A stretch of 64,000 bases of DNA, from NCBI GenBank assembly GCA_963727075.1, contig CAVSET010000006.1, positions 930,001-994,000 on the forward strand. The letters run 5' to 3'. This DNA comes from Bog-756 sp963727075. GTDB taxonomy: Bacteria; Actinomycetota; Acidimicrobiia; Acidimicrobiales; RAAP-2. Of this stretch, positions 7,837 through 17,027 are shown piece after piece. The position numbers were made by a program, and so were the translations under genes. How positions within the stretch are numbered: the stretch's first letter is position 1; each line of letters begins with the position of its first letter. Under the pieces are notes generated by a model that was not told the origin of the DNA, made no database searches, and saw only the letters and a program-made list of their open reading frames with translations.

Positions 7837-9255
7837 TCAGCTGACGAGCTGACCAGGATTCGGTAGGTGGGCGAAGGCCAATGCCTCCTCGAGTGCCGCC
7901 GCCGACCGCAGTACCACCAGGTCCGCGTGCTGAGGCCCGACCAGCTGCACGCCGACCGGAAGACCCGAGGACGAAAGGCCGGCACACACTGTGGCCGCCG
8001 GGGAGCGAGTCATGTTGAACGGATAGGTGAACTTCACCCAGTTGTAGTCGGGCATTCCGTTCACGATCCCCTGGCCCCCGAGCGATCGGGGTGGGGGGAG
8101 GGCCGCCACCGTTGGTGTGATGAGCAGCCGGACGTCGTGGAACAGTTCTACTAACCGAAGGTTCAGCATGTGACAGGCATCATCGGCTCGAACGACGTCC
8201 AGTGCGCTCACCGCCGTTGCGCTCTCGATGGTTGCGGCCAACAGGGGATCCACTCGTTCCCAGGCCGGCGTGCCCCGGATCTCGTCCAGCGTCCGCAAGT
8301 TGTAGACACCGGAGAGGGTCAACCATTCACCGACCGGGTCGGCTGGAAAGACCGAGTCCACCTCGACCACTTCGGTGCCCAGCGAGGCCATCGTTTCGAC
8401 AGCCCGCTCACAGATGGCGAGCACCTCGGCGTCGACCTCGGCGTAGCCCAGCGTCGGGGACCAGGCCACCCGCCGCGGCGGCTTGGGATCTTCGAGGGTG
8501 GCGATCCACGACGCTTCGGGTCGCGGCAGCGATCGGAGATCTGTGGGGTCGGGCCCGACCGTCAGATCCAGGGCCGCCACCACGTCCACCAACCGCCGGG
8601 CCATCACACCCTTCGTCGAAAGATTCTGCCAGTCGGGAGGCGACGCTCCCCCACCGGGCACACGGCCAAGTGACGGCTTCATACCCGACAGGCCACAGCA
8701 CGACGACGGAATGCGGATCGAACCGCCGCCGTCGGAGCCGGTGGCCAATGGCACCATCCCCGATGCGATGGCGGCCGCACTCCCACCGGACGACCCGCCC
8801 GGCGAGTGTTCGAGGTTCCAAGGGTTGAGCGTCGGACCGAAGACAGGATTGTCGGTGTCGGCCTTCCATCCCAGTTCCGGCGTGTTGGTCTTCCCCATAA
8901 CCACACAGCCAGCCGCCACCAGACGGGCCACCAGCGGCGAGTCGGCCGCGGCCGGCGCACCGTCGGCAAACGCCACCGACCCATGGGTGGTGATGAACCC
9001 GGCAGCATCCTCCAGGTCCTTCACGCCGATGGGTATCCCGGCCAGCGGGCCGGGATCGCCGCCACCCGACACTTCGGTGTCGATGGTCTCGGCCATGGCT
9101 CGGGCGCGGTCCTCGTCGACGGCGACGAAGGCGTTGATCGCCGGGTTCAGGGCGGCGATCCGATCAAGGGCGTGATCGACCAGCGCGGCAGCCGAGAGCT
9201 CGCCCCGCCGCACTTGCTCGGCCAGCCCCACCACCGATTCAGTGCGGAAGTCCAT
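7837..9255 (-). CDS. Amidase (amidase signature family)
   Basis: The 472-residue protein carries the full amidase-signature triad: Lys79 in GIPIGVKDLEDAAG, cis-Ser155 in SPGGSSGGSAAAIASG and nucleophile Ser179 in GSDGGGSIRIPSS. The 24-residue spacing between the two serines is the family norm. It hydrolyses a carboxamide or aryl amide; the substrate is unknown. It lacks gatB/gatC neighbours, so it is unlikely to be GatA. The start is ATG 9255; the longer upstream frame is low complexity. The divergent VOC gene starts about 100 bp away, so the two probably share a promoter region. Confidence 0.92.
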   Translation of the reverse strand: MDFRTESVVGLAEQVRRGELSAAALVDHALDRIAALNPAINAFVAVDEDRARAMAETIDTEVSGGGDPGPLAGIPIGVKDLEDAAGFITTHGSVAFADGAPAAADSPLVARLVAAGCVVMGKTNTPELGWKADTDNPVFGPTLNPWNLEHSPGGSSGGSAAAIASGMVPLATGSDGGGSIRIPSSCCGLSGMKPSLGRVPGGGASPPDWQNLSTKGVMARRLVDVVAALDLTVGPDPTDLRSLPRPEASWIATLEDPKPPRRVAWSPTLGYAEVDAEVLAICERAVETMASLGTEVVEVDSVFPADPVGEWLTLSGVYNLRTLDEIRGTPAWERVDPLLAATIESATAVSALDVVRADDACHMLNLRLVELFHDVRLLITPTVAALPPPRSLGGQGIVNGMPDYNWVKFTYPFNMTRSPAATVCAGLSSSGLPVGVQLVGPQHADLVVLRSAAALEEALAFAHLPNPGQLVS

Positions 9256-9351
9256 TGTCCCGACCGTACCGGCGGAACGTCGTGCCCACAACCGAGCTGG
9301 GCCATTCCCACCGTTTCGACAACCGGGGTCGATGGCGAGCAATCTTTGCCG

Positions 9352-10305
9352 GTGCCGGTCGAAACCATCGAAGGGGTCGTCCTCGACCACGTGGCCCACG
9401 CCGTCCACCGCTGGCAGGACGTCTGGGGCCGCTATGCCGTTGATCTCGGAGGGGAATGGAGCTCCGGAGGCCTCAGTGCCGGGTTCGCGCCGGCCCAGTT
9501 GCAGTTCGCCAACGGTGCCCGGGTCGAGGTGCTGATGCCAAACGACACGGGGGTGAACGATTTCCTCGAGCGATTCCTGTCATCCAACGGGCCCGGCCCC
9601 CACCACCTGACCTTCAAGGTGCGCGACCTTTCTTCCGCCATCGAGCAGGCACGGCGAGCGGGATGGGAGCCGATCGGGATCGACCTCAGCCACTCCGACT
9701 GGATGGAGGCGTTCATCCATCCCAAGCAGGCCACCGGGGTGGTCGTCCAGCTGGCGCAGGCCCCGGCGGCATGGGGCAGTCCTGCACCCCACGACTACCC
9801 GTCCGAGCGCCGGGCACACCCGGACGGGACCGGCCCGGTGGCCCCGGCCTCGTTGCTGCGGGTCACCCACGTCTCGGCCGACATGGACGTGGCCACCGGC
9901 CTCTTCGTCGACCTGCTCGGTGGGGAGGTCGACGGCGAGGGTGACCAGCAGGGGCGGCGATGGGTCGACCTGAGCTGGGGAGGCCCGCTGGGCCTTCGAC
10001 TGGTGGCGCCTGATACGGCGTCCGGCGGCGCCGCACTCCTCGCCTGGCTCGACGGTCGTCCCGGCCGGGTCCACCATCTCGAGCTCCAGGCCGAGGAGCC
10101 GGATGGGTTGCCCGGTGCCCGGCCGGTGCGCCCGGACGAGGTGGAGTCCGGCCTCGGGACGGGCTCGGCTCGGCGCTGGGTGGTCGAACCCCAGGCCAAC
10201 GCCGGCATGCGCCTCGTACTCACCCGATCAGATCGAGGGAGCGACGAGGGTGGCCACGGCCGACAACCGAGAGGAACCCCGGCATCGAAGGCCGATAGCC
10301 TTTGA
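9352..10305 (+). CDS. Two-domain VOC (glyoxalase/dioxygenase-fold) protein
   Basis: About 317 residues with two VOC modules. The first starts at LDHVAHAVHRWQDVWGRYAV and includes GPGPHHLTFKVRDLSSAIEQ. The second starts at LLRVTHVSADMDVATGLFVD and runs to the basic tail. Metal-ligand-like His residues are present at the start of both modules, but the full glyoxalase set is not clear. I placed the start at GTG 9352. The long in-frame extension further upstream lies antisense to the amidase and looks spurious. Substrate unknown; possibly a methylmalonyl-CoA-epimerase or lactoylglutathione-lyase relative. Confidence 0.75.
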   Translation: MPVETIEGVVLDHVAHAVHRWQDVWGRYAVDLGGEWSSGGLSAGFAPAQLQFANGARVEVLMPNDTGVNDFLERFLSSNGPGPHHLTFKVRDLSSAIEQARRAGWEPIGIDLSHSDWMEAFIHPKQATGVVVQLAQAPAAWGSPAPHDYPSERRAHPDGTGPVAPASLLRVTHVSADMDVATGLFVDLLGGEVDGEGDQQGRRWVDLSWGGPLGLRLVAPDTASGGAALLAWLDGRPGRVHHLELQAEEPDGLPGARPVRPDEVESGLGTGSARRWVVEPQANAGMRLVLTRSDRGSDEGGHGRQPRGTPASKADSL

Positions 10306-10309
10306 GCCA

Positions 10310-11053
10310 ATGGCGCGCCGCAACGATGGTCCCGACCTGGCTGATGAGCAAGGCGACGATGAGACCGCCGACGACGGAGTGTCGGACGGACCGAGGTCCA
10401 AGCCGGCCCGGACCGGAGCCAGGGGCGGTAGCCGGCCGTCGCCAGTCGACGGATCCGGCCATTCCGAGGTGACGAGCAAGTGGGCGATCGACCGGCTGGA
10501 CGAACGCGAGCGGCAGTTCTCCTTCATCGCCGCGGGCGGTGCGGTCCTGTTCGGGGTGATCCTCTACGTGGTCGAGACGGAGAACTCCAAGTTCCGGCTC
10601 CACAAGGGCCAGTTCACCCCCCAGACGGCCCTCATCGTCGGGCTGGTGGCCGGGGGCCTGCTCTTCGGTGCCACCCTCCTCGGGCGGCGCGCCCCGATCG
10701 GGTTCCTGGCCCTGTTCACCGGGCTCCTGTTCAGCAATGCCAGCAATTCCTTGATCCTGGCGCTGCCCTTTTTGGTCCTCGCCATCTGGATCCTCTACCA
10801 CTCGTACAAGATCCAGAAGGAGACGTCCGCCAAGCTGCGTGCGGCCCGGGCTGAGTCGAGGGCGTCCCGACGGCCGGCTCCGGCCCGCTCGGGGACCCTC
10901 TCCGCCAAAACGGGGACCGGCTCCACCAAGAAGGGCCGCGCCTCGGGCTCGAGCAGACCGGAGGGCAACAAGCGCTACACGCCCAAACGACCGCCCCCAC
11001 CCGCCCCGAAGCCATCGCGGCGCGAGCGCAAGGCCACCCGAGCCTCGGACTGA
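10310..11053 (+). CDS. Membrane protein with acidic N-terminus and basic C-terminus
   Basis: 247 residues. The N-terminal 60 residues are acidic and disordered (DDETADDGVSDG). Three hydrophobic segments follow (roughly 73-90, 105-122 and 128-160), containing FSFIAAGGAVLFGVILYVV and LALPFLVLAIWILYH. A lysine/arginine/proline-rich tail ends KPSRRERKATRASD. It lies 4 bp after the VOC gene and is probably co-transcribed with it. No family is recognised. The charged cytoplasmic tail suggests protein or nucleic-acid contacts, but this is inference. Confidence 0.75.
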   Translation: MARRNDGPDLADEQGDDETADDGVSDGPRSKPARTGARGGSRPSPVDGSGHSEVTSKWAIDRLDERERQFSFIAAGGAVLFGVILYVVETENSKFRLHKGQFTPQTALIVGLVAGGLLFGATLLGRRAPIGFLALFTGLLFSNASNSLILALPFLVLAIWILYHSYKIQKETSAKLRAARAESRASRRPAPARSGTLSAKTGTGSTKKGRASGSSRPEGNKRYTPKRPPPPAPKPSRRERKATRASD

Positions 11054-11060
11054 CCGCCGT

Positions 11061-11744
11061 CTACTCGGGCTCGGTGACCAGCGCCGACCGAAGGAGCTCA
11101 AGGATCTCGTTCCTCCGCCGAACGAGCGAGCGGGCCGTGGGTTCCTCCCCGAAGGCTCGCAGCACCTCGACTTCGGTGACCATGCCGATCACCGTGGAGT
11201 AGATGGCCAGCAGGAGCAACCGCGGCTCGTGCCTCCGCATGTGACCGGCGTCCATCTCCGCCTTCAAGAACTCGGACGCCCGGGCTACGAGTGGATCGAG
11301 CGCGGTGACCAGGCGGGTGGCAGCCGGTGTCCCGAGCCGCCCCGTCTCGCGCACCAGGCCGAGCAATTCGGGTCGCCGGGCGGCCAGTCGGAACACGGAC
11401 CTCACCACCGCCTCGATCCGCGCCCAGCCGGTGCCGGCGGTGGCGAGCGACTCCTCGAGTGCGGCCGAGAGGTCGATGGCACTGCGATCGATGACCGCCT
11501 CGAGCAGGACCTCTTTGGAGGGGAACCAGTAGAGGATGGTCTGCTTGCGGACGCCGAGCCCCACGGCCAATGCGTCCAGGGACGATGCCTCGTAGCCCCG
11601 GGAGGCGAAGGAAGCCAGGGCGGCGTCGAGGATGCGCTCGGAAGTGGTCGCTCCGTCCGACGTCGACCGGGACCGCGTCGGGCCCGATCGTGGCTGCCCG
11701 CGGCCACGCCCGGTCGACCCTGCGTCGATGCTCGACTTGCTCAC
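11061..11744 (-). CDS. TetR-family transcriptional regulator
   Basis: 227 residues with a TetR N-terminal helix-turn-helix at about 36-80: SERILDAALASFASRGYEAS, then LAVGLGVRKQTILYWFPSKE. The C-terminal ligand-binding helical domain is distinct (RPELLGLVRETGRLGTPA). It is transcribed divergently from the reductase operon, with a 12-bp perfect palindrome in the 23-bp gap. I infer that it represses itself and the operon until a lipid or acyl-CoA-like ligand binds; the ligand itself is not visible in the sequence. Confidence 0.9.
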   Translation of the reverse strand: MSKSSIDAGSTGRGRGQPRSGPTRSRSTSDGATTSERILDAALASFASRGYEASSLDALAVGLGVRKQTILYWFPSKEVLLEAVIDRSAIDLSAALEESLATAGTGWARIEAVVRSVFRLAARRPELLGLVRETGRLGTPAATRLVTALDPLVARASEFLKAEMDAGHMRRHEPRLLLLAIYSTVIGMVTEVEVLRAFGEEPTARSLVRRRNEILELLRSALVTEPE

Positions 11745-11745
11745 T

Positions 11746-11757
11746 TACCATATGGTA
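11746..11757. promoter_or_regulatory. Palindromic operator between TetR gene and lipid operon
   Basis: TACCATATGGTA is a perfect 12-bp palindrome in the very short intergenic gap between the divergent starts (11744 and 11768). Its position and symmetry fit the binding site of the adjacent TetR protein. It would overlap the promoter or RBS of both genes. Confidence 0.7.
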
Positions 11758-11767
11758 GACAGATCCG

Positions 11768-14209
11768 GTGACCCGCGTCCGTGACGCCCTGGCCGGGCGG
11801 CAGTTCTTCATCACCGGCGCCACCGGATTCCTGGGAACGGCCCTGGTCGAGCGGCTTCTGCGGACTGTGCCCGACAGTCGGGTGGTGCTGCTCGTCCGAC
11901 CGGGCCGGCGGGCGACCCCGGTGCAACGGGCCACCAAGGAGATCCTCAAGAACGACTGCTTCGACCGCCTCCGCCAGGTCCACGGCGAACACTTCGACCG
12001 GGCGGTCGCCACCCGGGTCCTGGCGGTCGCCGGCGACGTGTCCAGCGACGGGCTGGGCCTCGACGACGACGGCCGGCAGGCCCTGTCGGAATGCGACATC
12101 GTGGTGCACTCGGCCGCCGCCGTCAGCTTCGACTCTCCCCTCGACACGGCGGTGGAGGTCAACCTGCTCGGACCGTCCCGGGTCGCCGAGGCCGTGGCGT
12201 CGGCCCGTCGGCGCGCCCAGGAGCAGGGGCGGATCGGACCGCAGCACTTCATTCCGGTCTCCACGGCGTACGTGGCCGGGACCCACCAGGGCGAGGCCCG
12301 GGAGGAGCTGCTCGACGGCAATCCCTTCGCCATCGAGGTGGATTGGCGCGCCGAGGTGGAGGCGGCCCGGCGCCAGCGCGGAGACACCGATGCCGCCTCT
12401 CGCCAGCCCGGTCGCCTGGCCAGGTTCATGAAGGAAGCCCGCGGCGAACTTGGTGCGGCCGGCCTGCACCTGTTGGCCGAGCGGGCCGAACGGCTGCGTG
12501 AGGACTGGGTCAAGAAGCAGATGGTCGAGATCGGACAGGCGCGGGCGCAGTCCCTCGGGTGGCCCGACGCCTACCCCTACACCAAGGCCCTCGGGGAGCG
12601 GGCCCTCGTGTCCCAGTTCGCCGCTACGGTGCCCATGACCATCATCCGCCCGTCGATCATCGAGTCCGCCCTGGCCGAACCGCGGCCCGGGTGGATCCGC
12701 GGATTCCGCATGGCCGAGCCGATCATCGTGTCGTATGCCCGCGGGCTCCTGCGTGAGTTCCCCGGGGTGCCCGAAGGGGTGACCGACGTGATCCCGGTCG
12801 ACCTGGTGGTGGCGGCCATCCTGGCCGTGGCGGGCGAGGCGGTCCTCACCCCCGACGACTACGAAGGCCCGACCGTGTACCACGTGGCATCCGGCGTGCG
12901 GAACCCGTTCCGGTACGGGCGACTGGTCGAGTTGGTGCAGACGTGGTTCACCGAGCACCCCCTCTACGACACCGAGGGTCAACCCATCGTGGTCCCCGCC
13001 TGGTCGTTCCCCGGCCGCGGCCGGGTGCAACGACAGCTGACCCGGGCCAGCAAGGCAATGGAGCTGGCCGAGAAGGTGGCCGGGTCCCTGCCCATCCGCG
13101 GCCGACAGGCGGACTGGATGGCCGCCTTGGAGGAACGACACCTCCTGGCCGATCGGGCGCTCGGCTACGTCGAGCTCTACGGGGCCTATGCCGAGACCGA
13201 GGCCCGCTATCGGGTCGACCGCCTGCTCGCCCTGTGGGACCGGCTGGACGACGATGACCGCGACGTCTTCTGCTTCGATCCGGGCGTGGTCGACTGGGAC
13301 ATCTACGTGCGGGACATTCACCTGCCTTCGGTCATCGAGCACGCCCGGGTCCGCACCAGTCCGACCCGGTCGCGGCAACCCTCCCGGGCCGAACGGTCCC
13401 GCCGGGCCATCCTCTCCCGCGATCGCCATCTGGCCGCCTTCGACCTCGAGAACACCCTCATTGCCTCCAACGTCGTCGACTCCTATGCCTGGCTGGCATC
13501 GCGTCACCTCCCCGCCGCCGAGCGGGTGGCGTTCGCCGCCGACCTGGTCAGAGAGGCGCCGTCCCTGCTGGCGCTCGACCGCCGCGACCGCGGTGATTTC
13601 CTCCGATCCTTCTACCGGCGGTACGAGGGGGCACGCGTGGACCTGCTGCGCCACGACGCCTGGGAGCTCTTCCATCACCTCCTGCTGGCCAAGTCGTTCC
13701 CGGCCGGCATCGCCCGCGTCCGCCACCACCGCTCCCTCGGCCACCGCACGCTGCTCATCACCGGGGCGCTCGACCTGGTGGTCGAGCCCCTGCGGCCGCT
13801 GTTCGACGACATGGTCTGCGCCCGCCTGGGCGAGGTCGATGGTCGATTCACCGGGCGGCTCGACGAGCTACCGCCCATCGGCGAGGCTCGGGCCCTGGTC
13901 CTGGCCGACTACGCCGAGGCCGAGGGCCTGCGCCTCGAGGAGTCCATGGCCTACGCCGACTCGGCCAGCGACCTGCCCATGCTCGAGGCCGTGGGCTTCC
14001 CGGTGGCCGTCAATCCCGAGGCCAAGCTGGCCGCCATCGCCCGTCGCCGGGGGTGGCACGTCGAGCACTGGCAAAAGGCCGACGGGCACGCCGCGCCGAC
14101 GCTCCCACTCGGGCCGGTCGACCGCCGTACCCCGATCGGGCGTCGCCCGCGTGTGGGCGCCTTCTTCGGCGGGCCGCTCCGCCGCCCGCTCGGAGTGCCG
14201 GGCCGATGA
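11768..14209 (+). CDS. Fatty acyl-CoA reductase-type SDR fused to HAD-IB hydrolase
   Basis: 813 residues. The N-terminal extended SDR of male-sterility/acyl-CoA-reductase type has GATGFLG (17-23), HSAAAVSFD, STAYVAGT and YPYTK (about 268-272). It would use NAD(P)H to reduce an acyl thioester to aldehyde or alcohol. The C-terminal HAD-IB domain starts near 555 with DLENTL, then LLITGALDLVVEPL and YADSASDLPML. The usual DxDxT motif I reads DLENT, with Glu for the second Asp, which may lower phosphatase activity. The start is GTG 11768. Its stop overlaps the next ATG (ATGA). Product not determined. Confidence 0.85.
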   Translation: MTRVRDALAGRQFFITGATGFLGTALVERLLRTVPDSRVVLLVRPGRRATPVQRATKEILKNDCFDRLRQVHGEHFDRAVATRVLAVAGDVSSDGLGLDDDGRQALSECDIVVHSAAAVSFDSPLDTAVEVNLLGPSRVAEAVASARRRAQEQGRIGPQHFIPVSTAYVAGTHQGEAREELLDGNPFAIEVDWRAEVEAARRQRGDTDAASRQPGRLARFMKEARGELGAAGLHLLAERAERLREDWVKKQMVEIGQARAQSLGWPDAYPYTKALGERALVSQFAATVPMTIIRPSIIESALAEPRPGWIRGFRMAEPIIVSYARGLLREFPGVPEGVTDVIPVDLVVAAILAVAGEAVLTPDDYEGPTVYHVASGVRNPFRYGRLVELVQTWFTEHPLYDTEGQPIVVPAWSFPGRGRVQRQLTRASKAMELAEKVAGSLPIRGRQADWMAALEERHLLADRALGYVELYGAYAETEARYRVDRLLALWDRLDDDDRDVFCFDPGVVDWDIYVRDIHLPSVIEHARVRTSPTRSRQPSRAERSRRAILSRDRHLAAFDLENTLIASNVVDSYAWLASRHLPAAERVAFAADLVREAPSLLALDRRDRGDFLRSFYRRYEGARVDLLRHDAWELFHHLLLAKSFPAGIARVRHHRSLGHRTLLITGALDLVVEPLRPLFDDMVCARLGEVDGRFTGRLDELPPIGEARALVLADYAEAEGLRLEESMAYADSASDLPMLEAVGFPVAVNPEAKLAAIARRRGWHVEHWQKADGHAAPTLPLGPVDRRTPIGRRPRVGAFFGGPLRRPLGVPGR

Positions 14210-15441
14210 AGGCGCTCGTGCTCGAGCGCAACCTTCCCCGGTTCGCCGCGTCGCGGGTGGCCTCGCTCCTCGGCTCAGGACGGGGTGCGGGTGTCGGACC
14301 GTTGGAACTGGTCGACGTCGAGGCTCCCGAGCCGCCCTTCGAGGACTGGGACCACCTCCGACCCCTCCTGGCCGGCATCTGCGGGTCGGACCTCGCCACC
14401 CTGGACGGGCGGAGCTCGCGCGACTTCGAGGACATGGTCAGCTTCCCGTTCGTGCCCGGGCACGAGGTGGTCGGGGTCCTCGACGACGGGGGTACCGACC
14501 ATGCCGGCCGGGCCCTCGAGCCCGGGACCCGGGCGGTCATCGAGCCCGTCCTCGGCTGCGCCCCGCGCCACATCGATCCGCCGTGCCCGTACTGCGCCGG
14601 CGGACATACCGGCCTGTGCGGCAACGTGGCCTTCGGCGAAGTGGCTCCAGGTCTCCAGACCGGGTTCTGTGCCGATACCGGCGGCGGCTGGTCGGCTGCC
14701 GGGTTGGTCGCCCACCACTCTCAGTTCCACCGCGTGCCGGACACATTCAGCGACGAGGATGCGGTCATGATCGAGCCCGCGGCATGCGCGGTGCATGCTG
14801 TGCTCTCGGCCGCCATCGAGGCGGAGGCGGTGGTGGCCGTCATCGGGGCCGGAACCCTCGGCCTCGCCACCGTGGCTGCCCTCAATCACCTGGTGCGGCC
14901 GCACGCCCCGGGAACGGTGATGGTCGGGGCCAAGCACCCCCACCAGCGACAGTGGGCCGAGACCCTCGGGGCCGACGCGGCCGTGGCCCCCGACCAGCTG
15001 GCCCGAGCGGTGCGCCGCCGATCCGGGTCCCTCGTTCTGGCCGGCCGTCTGACCGACGGGGCCGATGTGGTGTTCGACTGCGTCGGCAGCTCGGCCTCGG
15101 TGGCCGCGTCCTTGGCCATGGTGCGACCGCGCGGCCGGGTGGTGCTGGTCGGGATGCCCGGCCGGGTCTCCGTCGACCTCGCCCCGCTGTGGCACCGCGA
15201 GCTGACCCTGGTCGGCTCCTATACCTACGGGGTGGACCCACCCCCTGACTCGTCCGAGCCGGGGCGCACCTTCGAGCGGGCCATGGGGCTGGTCGCCGAC
15301 GCGGGCCTCGGGTCGCTCGTCAGCGCCACGTACCCGCTCGAACGGTACGAGGAGGCCATCACCCACGCCGGAGCGGCCGGACGTCGAGGCGCAATCAAGG
15401 TGGCATTCGACCTCCGCAACCGGAAAGGAAGCAGCCGATGA
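14206..15441 (+). CDS. Zinc-dependent medium-chain alcohol dehydrogenase
   Basis: 411 residues. The catalytic zinc site has GICGSD (Cys59) and GHEVVG (His86-Glu87). The structural zinc lobe is Cys118, Cys127, Cys130 and Cys138 (PCPYCAGGHTGLCGN). The nucleotide fold carries VAVIGAGTLGLATVAAL. Inserts of unusual length (GGTDHAGRALEP) set it apart from standard ADHs. It overlaps its neighbours by 4 bp on both sides, so it works within the operon, probably interconverting the alcohol or aldehyde made by the upstream reductase. That role is inferred from context. Confidence 0.88.
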   Translation: MKALVLERNLPRFAASRVASLLGSGRGAGVGPLELVDVEAPEPPFEDWDHLRPLLAGICGSDLATLDGRSSRDFEDMVSFPFVPGHEVVGVLDDGGTDHAGRALEPGTRAVIEPVLGCAPRHIDPPCPYCAGGHTGLCGNVAFGEVAPGLQTGFCADTGGGWSAAGLVAHHSQFHRVPDTFSDEDAVMIEPAACAVHAVLSAAIEAEAVVAVIGAGTLGLATVAALNHLVRPHAPGTVMVGAKHPHQRQWAETLGADAAVAPDQLARAVRRRSGSLVLAGRLTDGADVVFDCVGSSASVAASLAMVRPRGRVVLVGMPGRVSVDLAPLWHRELTLVGSYTYGVDPPPDSSEPGRTFERAMGLVADAGLGSLVSATYPLERYEEAITHAGAAGRRGAIKVAFDLRNRKGSSR

Positions 15442-17027
15442 GCCCGAGGCCCGGATTCGTCCTGGACGTCGACCGATCCACGCCGCCGACGCTCTTCTGG
15501 CGCGGCGAGCGCTTCAGCCTCGAGCGGCTGCCCGAGGGCAGCCGGGTCATCTACGCCCCCGAGCCCATCGAACCGCTGGAGGACGCGGTCGCCGCCGTCA
15601 GGGCCGCGCTCTTCAACCCGGTCGGCGACCAGGACCCCCTGCCCGCCCAGCTGCGCGCCGGCATGAAGCTGACCATCGCACTCGACGACATCTCGCTGCC
15701 CCTCCCGCCCATGGAACGGCCGGACATCCGTCAGCTGGTCATCGAGCAGGTGCTCGACATGGCCGCCGAGGCCGGCGTGGACGACGTCGAGCTCATCGTG
15801 GCGCTGGCCCTCCACCGACGGATGACCGAAGCGGAGCTCCGTCACGCCCTCGGGGACCGCATCTATGACGCCTTCGCGCCGAACGGCCTGTTGACCCAGC
15901 ACGACGCCGAGGATCCCACCGCCCTCGTCCATCTGGGCCAGACCGACCAGGGCGAGGACGTGGAGATCAACCGGCGCGCCGCCGAGAGCGACCTGTTGGT
16001 CTACGTCAACATCAACCTGGTGGCGATGGACGGGGGCCACAAGAGCGTCGCCACCGGACTGGCCAGCTATCGGAGCCTCCGCCACCACCACAATCCGGTG
16101 ACCATGCAGCACAGCCGGTCGTTCATGGACCAACACCGATCGGAACTGCACTCGTCCAACTGGCGGATGGGGAGGCTCATCGCTGACCGCGGCGTCAATG
16201 TGTTCCAGATCGAGACCACCCTCAACAACGAAACGTTCCCACCGGCATTCGGGTTCCTCCAAAAGCGCGAGTGGGAATGGGGCGTGCGAGAACGGCTCGG
16301 GTACATGGCCGCATCCAAGGCACTGGAACGCACCCCGTCCCGCTATGCCCGGCAGATCTTCCACTCGGTCAAGGCTCCCCACCGGATGACGTCGGTCCAG
16401 GCCGGCGAGGTCGAGGCCGTCCACAAGCTGACCACCGACAACGTCTGGGCTCAACAGGGCGTGGCGGTGGAGGGCCAGACGGACATCCTGACCATGGGCC
16501 TGCCCTACATCGGCCCATACAACGTCAACTCGATCCTCAACCCCATCCTGGTGGCCTGTCTCGGTCTCGGGTACTTCTTCAATCTCTATCGTGGGAAGCC
16601 ATTGGTCAGGGAGGGCGGCGTGGTCGTTATGACCCACCCGACTCCGTGGGAGTTCAACCCGGTCCACCATCCGAGCTACATCGACTTCTTCGAGCAGGTC
16701 CTGAGCGAGACGACCGATCCGATCGAGGTCGCCGACCGGTTCGAGGAGTCCTACGCCACCGACCCCTGGTACATCCATCTCTACCGCACCGGGCACGCCT
16801 ACCACGGGGTCCACCCGTTCTACATGTGGTACTGGTGCGCGCACGCGCTGCAGCACCTGGGAGCCGTGATCATCGTGGGTGGTGACGAGGCGGCGGTGCA
16901 CCGGCTCGGATTCCGGGCGGCGTCGACCCTGTCCGATGCGCTGGAGATGGCGTCGGACGTGGTCGGCCCGTCTCCGTCGCTGACCCATCTGCACGCCCCT
17001 CCGATTCTCATGGCGGATGTCCAGTGA
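15438..17027 (+). CDS. LarA-like (DUF2088) lactate-racemase-domain protein
   Basis: 529 residues. The first half resembles the nickel-pincer racemase LarA. ALHRRMTEAELRHALGD (His126) matches the LarA H-R-x-M-T-x-x-E-L block. QHDAEDPTALVHLGQTDQG follows, then DGGHKSVATGLASY (Lys202) and HHHN (216-219). The FAGFSGG-type His segment is replaced by YVNINLVAMDGG. LarA activity needs an NPN cofactor made by LarB/C/E, none of which is in the window. It may act on a hydroxy-acid or acyl intermediate; the true reaction is unknown. It overlaps both neighbours by 4 bp. Confidence 0.75.
   Translation: MSPRPGFVLDVDRSTPPTLFWRGERFSLERLPEGSRVIYAPEPIEPLEDAVAAVRAALFNPVGDQDPLPAQLRAGMKLTIALDDISLPLPPMERPDIRQLVIEQVLDMAAEAGVDDVELIVALALHRRMTEAELRHALGDRIYDAFAPNGLLTQHDAEDPTALVHLGQTDQGEDVEINRRAAESDLLVYVNINLVAMDGGHKSVATGLASYRSLRHHHNPVTMQHSRSFMDQHRSELHSSNWRMGRLIADRGVNVFQIETTLNNETFPPAFGFLQKREWEWGVRERLGYMAASKALERTPSRYARQIFHSVKAPHRMTSVQAGEVEAVHKLTTDNVWAQQGVAVEGQTDILTMGLPYIGPYNVNSILNPILVACLGLGYFFNLYRGKPLVREGGVVVMTHPTPWEFNPVHHPSYIDFFEQVLSETTDPIEVADRFEESYATDPWYIHLYRTGHAYHGVHPFYMWYWCAHALQHLGAVIIVGGDEAAVHRLGFRAASTLSDALEMASDVVGPSPSLTHLHAPPILMADVQ

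Noticed and set aside
8806..9351. N-terminal extension of the VOC ORF
   Set aside because: It runs antisense through the amidase, is low complexity and precedes a clean domain start at 9352.
11741..13744. Long minus-strand ORF (667 codons) opposite the reductase gene
   Set aside because: It is an antisense shadow of the SDR-HAD gene, which has strong motifs in its own frame.
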